From positions 1 to 32,264 of the forward strand of contig CAMCVN010000021.1 in assembly GCA_945881845.1 (NCBI GenBank): a stretch of DNA of 32,264 nucleotides, in the 5' to 3' direction. Made by a program: the position numbers and the translations under genes. Positions 1 to 7,863 of the stretch are shown piece by piece. Numbering within the stretch: position 1 is the stretch's first letter; every line of letters begins with the position of its first letter. Origin of the DNA: Bifidobacterium breve. Its GTDB lineage: Bacteria > Actinomycetota > Thermoleophilia > Solirubrobacterales > Solirubrobacteraceae. The notes below the pieces were generated by a model. That model searched no databases, was not told the origin of the DNA, and saw nothing but the letters and a program-made list of their open reading frames with translations.

Positions 1-202
1 ACCATTCGTTGGCGCCGCCACGGTCAGCTCCCAGCCCCTTGTCGGAGTGGCGGCGTATGCTTTCGAGGTGCCAGAATCCGAAGTTTGCCGTCCAACTTCC
101 GGACCGCAGGGATGACCTAGCGCAACAACCTCAACACTGCAGCCAACCGTGCTGCGCTGAACGCGGCTCCGGTAAGTCCACGCCGGCTGAAACAATTAAC
201 CG
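1..202. other. upstream region without a supported gene
   Basis: I see no gene I can support here. A rightward reading frame is open from base 2 to a TGA at about 113 with plausible codon use, so the tail of a gene lying to the left is possible, but the 37 residues match nothing I recognise. There is no tRNA-like fold and no clear terminator. The last bases before mscL (AACAAT at 191-196, then six bases, then the ATG) hold no Shine-Dalgarno. Confidence 0.3.
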
Positions 203-583
203 ATGCTTAAAGAGTTCAGGGACTTCCTGCTTCGCGGAAATGTTGTTGATCTGGCCGTTGCCGTTGTCATCGGCGCAGCCTTCGCTGCGCTGGTCAATTC
301 GCTCGTTGCTGATGTCCTGACGCCGATCATCGGCGCGATTGTCGGCAAGCCGGACTTCTCGAATCTCAACTTCACAATTAACGGCAGCGAGTTCAACTAC
401 GGCAATTTCCTCAATGCGCTGATCGCCTTCCTTTCGGTTGCAGCGGCAGTCTTCTTCTTCGTAATCAAACCAATGAACACGCTCAACCGGCTCCGCGGCG
501 CTAGCTCGCAGGAGGAAGCAACCGAGCTCGAGCTGCTGGCAGAGATCCGTGATGAGCTGCGCGCTCAGCGCGGCTCTAACTGA
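203..583 (+). CDS. mscL: large-conductance mechanosensitive channel MscL
   Basis: This 126-residue protein is the homopentameric inner-membrane channel that opens under membrane tension and releases solutes during hypo-osmotic shock. The family signature is clear: a short amphipathic N-terminal helix (MLKEFRDFLLRGNVVDLAVA), a first membrane helix of about residues 15-45 with the small-residue pore pattern, a periplasmic loop containing PDFSNL and NYGNF, a second membrane helix at about 70-95, and a charged C-terminal helix with ELLAEIRDEL. The length is normal for the family (120-150). There is no Shine-Dalgarno before the ATG, so initiation may be leaderless or near-leaderless. The end of the gene overlaps the end of the convergent pxpC by 8 bases, and no terminator lies between them. 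Confidence 0.96.
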   Translation: MLKEFRDFLLRGNVVDLAVAVVIGAAFAALVNSLVADVLTPIIGAIVGKPDFSNLNFTINGSEFNYGNFLNALIAFLSVAAAVFFFVIKPMNTLNRLRGASSQEEATELELLAEIRDELRAQRGSN

Positions 584-1433
584 GCGCGAAGCGCAGCTTC
601 TGGCCTGGCCGGAGCTGGCCGCCAGCGTCAAGGTCGGCGCTGGCGACGACGGCGATCACCGGATAGCCGCCGGTCGTTGGGTGATCGGCGAGCAGAATGA
701 TCGGCTGCCCGGAGGCGGGCACCTGAATCGCCCCATGTGCCATCCCTTCGGAGTGCAGCTGGTCGTGGCGGAGGCGCGGCAGCTCAGGGCCGATCAGGCG
801 AACGCCGCTGCGGTTGGAATCGGACGAGACCTCCCAGCTGCTTGCCGCGAGCAGCGCGAGCGCATCGTCAGCGAACCAGTCGGCGCGCGGCCCGGCGACT
901 ACGTGCAACAGCGGTACGTCGGCGGGGGGAGCGACCGGGGCGACGCCGATCGCTGGAACCTCGCCTAGCGGCTCTCCTGTCGCGATCGTCTGCCCTGCCT
1001 TCAGCGGCTCCGGCCCGAGCCCGCTGAGCAGATCGCTCGAGCTGCTTCCCATCATCGACTCCGCTTCGAGGCCGCCACGGACGGCGATGTAGTTCCGCAG
1101 CCCTGTGCTCGTCGTCGCTAGCTCCAGCAAGCCTCCAGCCGGAATGTTGACGGCTGAATTGAGCGCCACATCTTCGCCATTGACCCGTGCCGCAACCTCC
1201 GCGCCGGTAATAGCGATAACGGCGTCGCCATCAAAGGCCAGGCTTGGGCCGATCAGCGTGCACTCCAGGGCCGCGGCTCCCTCGGCGTTGCCGACCAAAC
1301 GGTTGGCCAGCTTTAGCGAGCTCCGGTCGGCGGCGCCGGAGCGGGGGATGCCTAGGTGAGCGAACCCGGGCCGTCCGAGATCCTGCACCGTCGTCAGCGC
1401 GCCCGGCTTCACGACTTCAATCGCGACGCTCAC
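576..1433 (-). CDS. pxpC: 5-oxoprolinase subunit C (biotin-dependent carboxyltransferase-like, KipA family)
   Basis: About 285 residues of the KipA/allophanate hydrolase subunit 2 family, which with PxpA and PxpB forms the bacterial ATP-dependent 5-oxoprolinase that opens 5-oxo-L-proline to L-glutamate. Typical family segments are the N-terminal VVKPGALTTVQDLGRPG, then GIPRSGAADR, then NRLVGN near residue 45, and a C-terminal ADHPTTGGYPVIA. I place the start at the GTG at 1433-1431 because it overlaps the pxpB stop as GTGA and immediately precedes the conserved N-terminus. A longer in-frame start at 1532 would add 33 residues of low-complexity sequence that are really the other-frame shadow of pxpB. 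The assignment rests on family and on the A-B-C gene order. Confidence 0.9.
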   Translation of the reverse strand: MSVAIEVVKPGALTTVQDLGRPGFAHLGIPRSGAADRSSLKLANRLVGNAEGAAALECTLIGPSLAFDGDAVIAITGAEVAARVNGEDVALNSAVNIPAGGLLELATTSTGLRNYIAVRGGLEAESMMGSSSSDLLSGLGPEPLKAGQTIATGEPLGEVPAIGVAPVAPPADVPLLHVVAGPRADWFADDALALLAASSWEVSSDSNRSGVRLIGPELPRLRHDQLHSEGMAHGAIQVPASGQPIILLADHPTTGGYPVIAVVASADLDAGGQLRPGQKLRFALS

Positions 1434-2050
1434 TTCGCCACCAGTCGCACAACCGTCCCCGCCGTCAGCAGCGCCGGGGGATTCTGCGTGGGATCGAAGA
1501 TCGGTTCGTCGCAACTGCCGATCAAGTTCCAACCTCCCGGCGAGCTGCGCGGGTAGACGGCCGAGTAGGGACCGGCGATCGCCAGCGCGCCGGCCGGAAC
1601 GCGCGTGCGCGGCTCGGCTAGGCGCGGCGGCTGCAGCGCCGCGTCGCCGCCGAGCAGGTAGGCGAAGCCGGGTGAGAAGCCGATGAAGCCGACGCGGTAG
1701 CGGCAGGCGAGATGGCGCGCAACGAGCTCTTCCGGGCTGAAACCGCAGCTCTCGGCTACGGCTGCGAGGTCAGGCCCGTCGTAGCGCACTCGCAGCTCGA
1801 TCTCGGCTGGCTGCGCGCTCGCCTCAGCGGTCAGCTCAGCGCCGGAGATCAGCTGCTCGATCGCTCCTAGGGGCGGAGTGCCTCGACGCCAAACCAGCAG
1901 CAGCGTTTCGTGCCCCGGGACGATTTCCTCGAGCTCCTCGCCCCGTTGCGCCTCGAGACCGGCCGCGAGCCGCTGGACGGCGTCGTTGTCCTTCAGTTCG
2001 ATCAGGACTGCTCGGTCGCCAGCCAGCCGGCATGAGGCAGCCGTGCTCAC
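1430..2050 (-). CDS. pxpB: 5-oxoprolinase subunit B (KipI family)
   Basis: This 206-residue protein of the KipI/allophanate hydrolase subunit 1 family (cyclophilin-like fold) is the second component of the 5-oxoprolinase complex. The N-terminal GDRAVLIEL and the central block GFIGFSPGFAYLLG, followed by PRLAEPRTRVPAGALAIAG, are hallmarks of the family, as is the later sequence PGGWNLIG. The GTG start at 2050-2048 overlaps the pxpA stop as GTGA, and the TGA stop in turn overlaps the pxpC GTG start, so all three subunits are probably translated in a coupled way and in fixed ratio. KipI in Bacillus also inhibits the sporulation kinase KinA, but that role is not expected here given the complete pxpABC set. 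Confidence 0.92.
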   Translation of the reverse strand: MSTAASCRLAGDRAVLIELKDNDAVQRLAAGLEAQRGEELEEIVPGHETLLLVWRRGTPPLGAIEQLISGAELTAEASAQPAEIELRVRYDGPDLAAVAESCGFSPEELVARHLACRYRVGFIGFSPGFAYLLGGDAALQPPRLAEPRTRVPAGALAIAGPYSAVYPRSSPGGWNLIGSCDEPIFDPTQNPPALLTAGTVVRLVAK

Positions 2051-2793
2051 GCGAAGGCCTTCACTTCGACGCCACTCTCGGCCAGAGCTGACCGCAGGTT
2101 GCGCGCCAGCTCAACTGCCCCAGGAGAGTCGCCGTGGACGCAGACCGAATCGGCAGCGATCTCGATCGTGCTTCCGTCGGCGGTCGTCACCGTCCCGTCG
2201 ATCGCCAGCGACAGCGCCTGCCTGATCGCCTGCTCGGGGCCGAGCAGGCTTCCCGGCAGCTCTCGAGGGACGAGCAGGCCGTCATCGCCGTAAGCGCGGT
2301 CGGCGAACCCTTCGGCGGCGGTAGGCAGTTCAAGGCGCCGCGCGGCGCTCAGCAGCTCTGAGTCGGCTGGAGCCAGCAGCGCCAGTGCGGGGTCGACCGA
2401 AGCGATCCGCTCGGCGAGCGCTTCCGCCAGCTCGGGGTCGCTCGCGGCCCGGTGGTAGAGCGCGCCGTGCGGCTTGACGTGCGTCACGCTGCCACCCTCT
2501 TCGGCGGCGATCTCACGGAGCAGCGAAAGCTGCTCTTCGACCTGCGCGGCGATCTCGCCGACCGGCAGCGCAAGTTCGATCCGGCCGAAGTTTTCGCGGT
2601 CGGCGTAGCCGGGGTGGGCGCCGATCCTTACTCCGCGCTCCAGAGCGGCCTCGCAGGCGCGGCGCATCGTCTCCGGATCGCCAGCGTGGCCGCCGCAGGC
2701 GATGTTGGCGCTGGTCACAACATCGAGCAGCGCAGCGTCCGCTGCCCATCCCTCCGGCCCATTCCCCTCCGCCATGTCGGCGTTGAGGTCCAT
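2047..2793 (-). CDS. pxpA: 5-oxoprolinase subunit A (LamB/YcsF family)
   Basis: About 248 residues of the LamB/YcsF family, the PxpA component of the ATP-dependent 5-oxoprolinase. The start is chosen at the ATG that begins MDLNADMAEG, the universal YcsF N-terminus; an upstream in-frame start at 2853 would add 20 residues translated from the serS end. Conserved segments seen are SANIACGGHAGDPETM (about residues 28-43), GAHPGYADRENFGR and HVKPHGALYH. The gene starts 8 bases after the serS stop with a GGGAG about 13 bases upstream of the ATG, and ends in a GTGA overlap with pxpB. Its likely job is recycling of 5-oxoproline formed by spontaneous cyclisation of glutamine or glutamate. Confidence 0.93.
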   Translation of the reverse strand: MDLNADMAEGNGPEGWAADAALLDVVTSANIACGGHAGDPETMRRACEAALERGVRIGAHPGYADRENFGRIELALPVGEIAAQVEEQLSLLREIAAEEGGSVTHVKPHGALYHRAASDPELAEALAERIASVDPALALLAPADSELLSAARRLELPTAAEGFADRAYGDDGLLVPRELPGSLLGPEQAIRQALSLAIDGTVTTADGSTIEIAADSVCVHGDSPGAVELARNLRSALAESGVEVKAFA

Positions 2794-2801
2794 CGTCGGC
2801 T

Positions 2802-4055
2802 TCAGTCTCCCGCTGGCGGCAGCACGGCTGGGGCGCCGCAGGCCACGAGGCACTCGGGGAGCACGACCGAGCCGTCGGCCTGCTGCCCGTTCTCAAGCAG
2901 CGCGATGATCGTGCGGCCAACCGCGACTGCGGTTCCGTTGAGCGTCGCCAGCAGCTCCGGCTTGCCGCCCTCGCGGCGCATCCGGATTGCCAAGCGGCGG
3001 GCTTGGAAATCGGTTGTGTTCGAAGTTGATGTCAGCTCGCGGTAGCGCTCTTGGCTCGGAAGCCACGCTTCGCAGTCGAACTTCCGCGCTGCCGATGCGC
3101 CGAGATCGTCGATCGCGATGTCGACGACGCGGTAGGGGAGGCCAAGCGTTGTGAGGATCTGCTCTTCGATTGCCAGCAGCCGCAGATGCTCCTCTTTGGC
3201 ATCTTCAGGCGGAACGAAGCTGAACATCTCAACCTTGTCGAACTGATGGACGCGGAAGATGCCGCGCGTGTCGCGCCCGGCTGAGCCGGCTTCGCGCCTG
3301 AAGCAGGGTGAGAAGCCGGCGTATCGCAGCGGCAGCTTCTCGGCTTCGAGAATCTCGTCGGCGTGGAGCGATGCGAGTGCCACTTCGCTGGTCCCGACGA
3401 GGTAGAGCTCGTCATCTGCAAGTTTGTAGATCTGCTGTTCGGTGTCAGGCAGGAAACCGGTGCCGTGGAGTGCCTCTTCGCGAACCAGTACGGGCGGGAT
3501 TACAGGCTCGAAGCGATGCTCGCCGAGCAGCTCCAAAGTCCAGCGGACCAAAGCCAGTTCGAGCATCACTAGCTCGCCGCGCAGGTAGGCGAAGCGAGCG
3601 CCGGAAAGCCGCGCGCCACGTTCCATGTCGATCCGCTCGCCTGCGAGGTCGAGGTGGTCACGCGGCTCGAAGTCGAACTTCGGCCGCTCGCCGCACTCGC
3701 GCAGCACGGTGTCCTCGGCCGGAGCTTCGTCGTCGGGAAGGTTTGGCAGCAGCGCGAGCGCTCCGTCCAGCTCAGCTTCGGCGCCCTGCAACTCCGCGTC
3801 GAGCGTCTTCGCTCTCGCCGCAACGTCCTTCATCGCGGCGATCTGTGTGTCGGCCGATTCGCCGCTGGCCTTGGCGGCCGAGATTGCTTCGTTGGCGGCA
3901 TTCTGCTCAGCGCGGAGCGCCTCAAGTTGCGGCAGCAGGGAGCGCCGCTGCTCGTCGAGTTCGATCACTCGGTCCAGCCCGTCGGCGCCGCCGCGCCGTT
4001 CTAGCGCTTCTCGTACAAGATCCGGCTCACTGCGAAGGCGCTTTAGGTCCAGCAT
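2802..4055 (-). CDS. serS: serine--tRNA ligase
   Basis: This 417-residue class II aminoacyl-tRNA synthetase charges tRNA-Ser (and tRNA-Sec where present) in the cytoplasm. The N-terminal 100 residues form the expected long coiled-coil arm beginning MLDLKRLRSEPDLVREAL. The catalytic domain carries motif 1 around the EHRFEPVIPPVLVRE segment, motif 2 FSPCFRREAGSAGRDTRG with the ATP-binding arginines, and motif 3 ending NGTAVAVGRTIIALLENGQ. Length is normal for the family (about 420). It begins 21 bases after the cytochrome c stop and runs straight into pxpA, so it probably sits in a leftward operon. The upstream sequence GAGGCAGGG may serve as a distant ribosome-binding site. Confidence 0.98.
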   Translation of the reverse strand: MLDLKRLRSEPDLVREALERRGGADGLDRVIELDEQRRSLLPQLEALRAEQNAANEAISAAKASGESADTQIAAMKDVAARAKTLDAELQGAEAELDGALALLPNLPDDEAPAEDTVLRECGERPKFDFEPRDHLDLAGERIDMERGARLSGARFAYLRGELVMLELALVRWTLELLGEHRFEPVIPPVLVREEALHGTGFLPDTEQQIYKLADDELYLVGTSEVALASLHADEILEAEKLPLRYAGFSPCFRREAGSAGRDTRGIFRVHQFDKVEMFSFVPPEDAKEEHLRLLAIEEQILTTLGLPYRVVDIAIDDLGASAARKFDCEAWLPSQERYRELTSTSNTTDFQARRLAIRMRREGGKPELLATLNGTAVAVGRTIIALLENGQQADGSVVLPECLVACGAPAVLPPAGD

Positions 4056-4076
4056 CGCGCGCCAGCCCTGCCTCTT

Positions 4077-4502
4077 CTAGCCGCCGGCGTTGGCTGACTT
4101 CGGAGCGCACTTCGTCGTGCTGCCCATCGCTTCGCTTCCGGCGTACTTGGCGAGGAAGGCCGCGACCTGCTCGCTCTCTTTGCCGACAACAATGTTGGCC
4201 GGCATGATCGCGCCGGAGAAGCCGCCGTTTTGGATTGCGTAGACAACGTTTTCGTAACACTCCTTGCGCGTGTTGAAGTTGGGACCGTTCGTTCGCTCGG
4301 CGCTCGAGACCTTCGCTGCCGACCCTTCAGCCCCGACGACGCTAAGTGTGTGGCAGCCGGCGCAGCGCGCGGCGAAGAGCTGGCTTCCCGATTCGATCGC
4401 GGCAGATTGGCCGGTGACGCTGTTCCCTTCGGAGCCGCAGGCAGCCAGCACGAAGCTGGCGGCAGCGATCAAGAGGATTGGCAATGAGCGGCGCAGCAAC
4501 AT
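4077..4502 (-). CDS. lipoprotein class I cytochrome c
   Basis: About 141 residues. A basic N-terminus and hydrophobic stretch run to a lipobox LAAC with the lipidated cysteine at residue 22, so the mature protein should be anchored to the outer face of the cytoplasmic membrane. A single haem-binding motif CAGCH lies at 47-51 and a probable axial methionine at 100 (IMPANIV), as in mono-haem class I cytochromes. Extra cysteines at 82 and near the C-terminus could form a disulfide. The start is placed at 4502 rather than an in-frame start at 4550 because it gives a proper signal peptide. It probably carries electrons in the respiratory chain whose complex I is encoded next door; the exact partner is not visible. 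Confidence 0.88.
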   Translation of the reverse strand: MLLRRSLPILLIAAASFVLAACGSEGNSVTGQSAAIESGSQLFAARCAGCHTLSVVGAEGSAAKVSSAERTNGPNFNTRKECYENVVYAIQNGGFSGAIMPANIVVGKESEQVAAFLAKYAGSEAMGSTTKCAPKSANAGG

Positions 4503-4512
4503 AGGTCCGCCA

Positions 4513-4518
4513 ATAATA
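4513..4518 (-). promoter_or_regulatory. candidate -10 box of the cytochrome c gene
   Basis: On the minus strand TATTAT (five of six bases of the sigma-70 -10 consensus) lies 10 bases before the chosen ATG, predicting a leader of only a few bases. No recognisable -35 hexamer is seen at 16-18 bases upstream. It lies in the 65-base gap after the membrane-protein gene. Confidence 0.4.
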
Positions 4519-4567
4519 CGAGAGAGCAGCACGGATCGCTGGCCGCCCACGGAACTTGGCGCATCGA

Positions 4568-5011
4568 TCAGGCGGTCGCAAGCACTCGCAGGGCGAGAAA
4601 AGCGATTACTAGGCAGGCCACGGCGGCGACCGCGAGCTCGCGATGAGCGATCGTCAGGACGATCAGCTGCTGCTCCTCCTCCGGCAGTTCACCGACTGCC
4701 TGCGCGTCGTCGAGGTCGCGCGAGCTGAGCACTGCGTCGGCCGATGCGACCCGCAGCTGCTCGGCGATGATCGAGACTGCGATCGGCAGCAGCATGTAAA
4801 GCCAGAAGAGGCCGCTGGCGGGTTTGTAACCGGCGACGAAGGCAATCAGAGCGACGGCCGCGAGCGCTGTAGTGGCGAGCTGCGCCACGCGCCAGAGAAC
4901 CCAGAAGCGGCGCTCCAGCGATCCTTGCCACCAAGCCCACGCGCCAGCCAGCGCGCCGAGCACGCCAAGGACGGCGACGAGTCCCGCCGCAATATCTGCC
5001 AGTTGTCTCAA
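4568..5011 (-). CDS. small four-helix membrane protein of unknown function
   Basis: I do not recognise this 147-residue protein. It has four likely membrane helices at about residues 7-27, 40-60, 67-86 and 124-146, with a charged, acidic stretch (SSRDLDDAQAVGELPEEEQ) between the third and fourth. The start is a TTG at 5011-5009 with a weak AAAGAG upstream; a later start would cut into the first helix. It is divergent from nuoA across 51 bases and is followed after 65 bases by the cytochrome c gene. The location between complex I and a cytochrome makes a membrane-energetics role possible, but nothing in the sequence proves it. Confidence 0.65.
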   Translation of the reverse strand: MRQLADIAAGLVAVLGVLGALAGAWAWWQGSLERRFWVLWRVAQLATTALAAVALIAFVAGYKPASGLFWLYMLLPIAVSIIAEQLRVASADAVLSSRDLDDAQAVGELPEEEQQLIVLTIAHRELAVAAVACLVIAFLALRVLATA

Positions 5012-5027
5012 TTTGAGCTCTTTGTCA

Positions 5028-5040
5028 CGATCACTGATCG
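5028..5040. promoter_or_regulatory. 13-base palindrome in the nuoA upstream region
   Basis: CGATCA-C-TGATCG is a perfect inverted repeat centred 29 bases before the nuoA start, in the divergent gap. A TTGTCA (-35-like, five of six) immediately precedes it at 5022-5027, although no convincing -10 box follows. Its position would suit an operator for a dimeric regulator of the respiratory operon; this is inference. Confidence 0.35.
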
Positions 5041-5062
5041 GTCGTCTTCACGCCGCTCTTAG

Positions 5063-5440
5063 GTGATACAACAACAGACCGTGTTGGCTACTTACGCCCC
5101 TGCCCTGATCTTCATCGCCATCGGTGCCACGATCGGCATCGTTTTTGGGATCCTCAACAAGGTCCTCGGACCGCCTCCACGCGCCAACAATCACAAGTCT
5201 GACCCGTATGAATCCGGCATGCCGTCGGAGATCAAGCAGGGCTTCCGATTCGGGATCAGCTTCTACATGATCGCGATCCTCTTCCTGCTCTTCGACATCG
5301 AAGTTCTATTCCTTTATCCGATCGCCGTTGAGCTGCGTGCCTTTGGAACATTCGCGCTGTTTGAGACGGTCACATTCATCGGCCTGCTGTTCGTTGGCTT
5401 CGGCTACGTCTGGCGCCGGGGAGCATTGACATGGAAGTAA
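5063..5440 (+). CDS. nuoA: NADH-quinone oxidoreductase subunit A
   Basis: This 125-residue membrane subunit of complex I has three transmembrane helices, at about residues 10-32, 66-88 and 95-117. The family signature is present: SDPYESGMP (position 46 on) followed by [25 protein letters not shown], where the buried acidic residues of the FDIE motif belong to the quinone/proton-channel junction. The start is a GTG at 5063 without a good Shine-Dalgarno. It is the first gene of the fourteen-gene nuo operon and its end overlaps the start of nuoB by 10 bases. Confidence 0.97.
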   Translation: MIQQQTVLATYAPALIFIAIGATIGIVFGILNKVLGPPPRANNHKSDPYESGMPSEIKQGFRFGISFYMIAILFLLFDIEVLFLYPIAVELRAFGTFALFETVTFIGLLFVGFGYVWRRGALTWK

Positions 5441-6105
5441 TCCGGCAGAAGGCGACCGATTCGGAGGAGTTCCGCTCGAAGCAGTTGCGCGCGCGCGACA
5501 TGCTGCGCGGCGAGCTCGACGAGAAGGATCTCGACGAGTTCGTCCAGGAGCGCGTTCTGACGACGACGCTTGAGAAGGCCTCCGACTGGGCCCGCGGCAA
5601 CTCCTTCTTCCCTTTGACCTTCGGCCTTGCCTGCTGCGCGATCGAGATGATGACCGTCGCTGCGTCGAGGCTCGACATTGCCCGCTTCGGTTACGAGGCC
5701 TTCCGTGCCTCGCCGCGCCAAGCCGACCTGCTTGTCCTCTCGGGCCGGATCTCGATCAAGATGGCGCCGGTGATCCGCCGCATCTACGACCAGATGCTGG
5801 AGCCGAAGTACGTGATCGCGATGGGTGCCTGCTCAAGCTCGATGGGAGTCTTCAACAATTACGCAATCGTCCCGGCCGACAAGTTCATGCCGGTCGACGT
5901 CCACGTGCCCGGCTGCCCGCCACGGCCCGAGGCATTGATGCACGGGATCCTTGAGCTCCGTTCGATGGTCCACGGCGACCCGAGCCTCGGTTGGCGCGAG
6001 CGCTACGAGGCAGAAGGCACTGAAGAGGTCTACCCGCTTGCCCCGTCCGACGCGACCGGAGTGAATGTCTTCGGCTCCGGCGGCACCGAAGGCACCAATG
6101 CCTGA
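5431..6105 (+). CDS. nuoB: NADH-quinone oxidoreductase subunit B
   Basis: This 224-residue subunit carries the terminal Fe-S cluster N2 that reduces quinone. The four ligands are visible: the adjacent pair C68-C69 in [11 protein letters not shown]133 in MGACSSS and about C161 in [10 protein letters not shown]. Compared with typical NuoB (about 160-180 residues) it has a charged N-terminal extension of roughly 40 residues and a C-terminal tail after the [14 protein letters not shown] segment. It overlaps nuoA by 10 bases and nuoC by 8 bases. It acts in the peripheral arm at the membrane interface together with NuoD and NuoH. Confidence 0.97.
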   Translation: MEVIRQKATDSEEFRSKQLRARDMLRGELDEKDLDEFVQERVLTTTLEKASDWARGNSFFPLTFGLACCAIEMMTVAASRLDIARFGYEAFRASPRQADLLVLSGRISIKMAPVIRRIYDQMLEPKYVIAMGACSSSMGVFNNYAIVPADKFMPVDVHVPGCPPRPEALMHGILELRSMVHGDPSLGWRERYEAEGTEEVYPLAPSDATGVNVFGSGGTEGTNA

Positions 6106-6607
6106 CGCAGCCACGCTGGAGCGGCTGGTCGGCGCGCTGAAGGCGAGCGACGCCGAAAGCGTGATCGACACGGTTGAAACCCCCGGCCGCGTGGCGATCG
6201 AAGTCAAACCTGAGTCGATCGTTGGCTCGCTCGAAGTCCTCCGAGCAGCCGGTTACGAGTTCCTCGCCAGCGTTCACGGCGTCGACTACTACCCAAACGA
6301 GCCACGGCTCGGAGTTGACTACGAGCTGCTCAGTCGCGAAGCCTGCGACCGCATCGCGCTGACTCTGCGAGTCTCAACTGAAGATCCACATCTGCCTTCG
6401 GTGACCCCAGCTTGGCCCTGCGCAAACAACCAAGAGCGCGAGGCCTTCGACATGTTCGGCCTGATCTTTGATGGTCACCCTGACCTGCGCCGGATCCTGA
6501 TGCCCGAGGACTACGAAGGCCACCCGCAGCGTCGCGACTTCCCGATCGGCGGCGAACCGGTTCTGTTCACGCACAACGAGCACAGCGTGCCGCGGTGGTT
6601 TGAATGA
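6098..6607 (+). CDS. nuoC: NADH-quinone oxidoreductase subunit C
   Basis: This 169-residue 30-kDa-type subunit of the peripheral arm is a scaffold between NuoD and NuoB without cofactors. The family signature is complete: [20 protein letters not shown] followed by the [14 protein letters not shown] segment near the C-terminus. I chose the ATG at 6098 because GAAGG lies eight bases before it and the overlap with the nuoB stop is short; an in-frame ATG at 6065 would add 11 Ala/Pro-rich residues and cannot be excluded. It is separate from nuoD, unlike the fused NuoCD of Escherichia coli, and the junction to nuoD is an ATGA overlap. Confidence 0.95.
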   Translation: MPDAATLERLVGALKASDAESVIDTVETPGRVAIEVKPESIVGSLEVLRAAGYEFLASVHGVDYYPNEPRLGVDYELLSREACDRIALTLRVSTEDPHLPSVTPAWPCANNQEREAFDMFGLIFDGHPDLRRILMPEDYEGHPQRRDFPIGGEPVLFTHNEHSVPRWFE

Positions 6608-7863
6608 GCACGGTTGACCCTGCAGCGCGGGAGCTGAGCGCCTACCGCAAGATGGAAGAGAGCATCACGATCTCGGAGACGACCGAGTTCGAGGGCGACC
6701 GTGAGCTGCTGACGCTCAACCTCGGCCCGCACCACCCCGCCACGCACGGCGTGCTGCGCCTGCTGGTGACGCTCGATGGCGAAGTCATCCGCAGGCTGCA
6801 GCCGATCTACGGCTACCTCCACACAGGGATCGAGAAGACCGCCGAGCAGAAGAGCTACTGGAAGGCAATCCCGGTAGTCGAGCGGATGGATTACGTCTCC
6901 TACTACTTCAACGCGATGGCGTACTGCGGTGCAGTTGAAACGTTGCTCGAGGTCGAGATCCCCAAGCGCGCGCAGTACCTGCGAGTGATCCATATGGAAC
7001 TCAACCGGATCATGAGCCACCTCGTCTTCCTTGGCACCAGCGCGCTGGACCTCGGCGCGATCTCGGTCTGGTGGTACTGCTTCCGCGAGCGCGAGACGCT
7101 GCTCGACCTCTTTGAGATGTCCTCCGGCCAGCGGATGCACACGCGCTACTTCCAGATCGGCGGAGTGATCGAGGACATTCCTGATGGTTGGATCGAGCAG
7201 GTCCGAAAGTTCTGCGCGATCATGCCCGAGCGCGCCGACATCTACGGCGACCTGCTCAACAAGAACGAGATCTTCCTTCAGCGTCAGCGCGACGTCTGCC
7301 CGCTGCCGGTCGAGAAGCTGCGCGAGTACGGCGTCACCGGCCCGCTGCTGCGCGCCGCCGGCGACCCGTGGGATCTGCGCAAGACGATGCCGTACAGCTC
7401 CTACGAAGAGTTCGACTTTCAGATTCCGGTTGGCACGAAGGGCGACAACTACGACCGATACCAAGTCCGTCTGGCAGAGGTCAAGGAGTCGATCAAGATC
7501 ATCGTTCAGGCGCTCGACAACCTTCCCGACGGGCCGACGATCACCGACGACCGCAAGATCGCGCTGCCGCCGCGCCACGAGCTGGCGACCTCGATGGAGG
7601 CGCTGATCCACCACTTCAAGCTTGTAACCGAAGGGATGCGCGTGCCGGCTGGGGAGGCCTACTACCCGATCGAAGGCGCCCGCGGCGAGCTCGGCTGCTT
7701 CGTCCGCTCCGACGGGTCGAGCAAGCCGGCGCGGGTTCACATGCGCGACCCAAGCCTTGTCAACATGCAGGCAGCACCGGCCGCCACAGAAGGTTGGCTG
7801 ATCGCTGACATGCTGGCAACTGTCGCGATGTTCGACCCGATCATCGGCGGGATTGATCGCTAA
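6604..7863 (+). CDS. nuoD: NADH-quinone oxidoreductase subunit D
   Basis: This 419-residue 49-kDa-type subunit, related to the large subunit of NiFe hydrogenases, forms the quinone-binding pocket with NuoB. Recognised segments are LGPHHPATHGVLR (residues 39-51, including the pocket histidine pair), YGYLHTGIEK, ERMDYVSYYFN with the quinone-pocket tyrosine region, HMELNRI, and the C-terminal RVHMRDPSLVNMQA. The two Ni-binding cysteine pairs of hydrogenases are absent, as expected. It starts in an ATGA overlap with nuoC and ends in a TAATG overlap with nuoE. Confidence 0.98.
   Translation: MSTVDPAARELSAYRKMEESITISETTEFEGDRELLTLNLGPHHPATHGVLRLLVTLDGEVIRRLQPIYGYLHTGIEKTAEQKSYWKAIPVVERMDYVSYYFNAMAYCGAVETLLEVEIPKRAQYLRVIHMELNRIMSHLVFLGTSALDLGAISVWWYCFRERETLLDLFEMSSGQRMHTRYFQIGGVIEDIPDGWIEQVRKFCAIMPERADIYGDLLNKNEIFLQRQRDVCPLPVEKLREYGVTGPLLRAAGDPWDLRKTMPYSSYEEFDFQIPVGTKGDNYDRYQVRLAEVKESIKIIVQALDNLPDGPTITDDRKIALPPRHELATSMEALIHHFKLVTEGMRVPAGEAYYPIEGARGELGCFVRSDGSSKPARVHMRDPSLVNMQAAPAATEGWLIADMLATVAMFDPIIGGIDR

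Noticed and set aside
1-112. Possible tail of a rightward gene entering from the left, or a structural RNA
   Set aside because: The 37-residue frame matches no family I know, and I could not fold the region into a tRNA, SRP RNA, RNase P RNA or tmRNA end.
3308-4207. Rightward Arg/Ala-rich open frame opposite serS
   Set aside because: Low-complexity Arg/Ser/Ala composition typical of an antisense frame in GC-rich DNA; serS covers it.
6511-7740. Leftward open frame of 409 codons opposite nuoD
   Set aside because: It is an antisense shadow of nuoD, whose family motifs are unambiguous; no start signal or recognisable domain.
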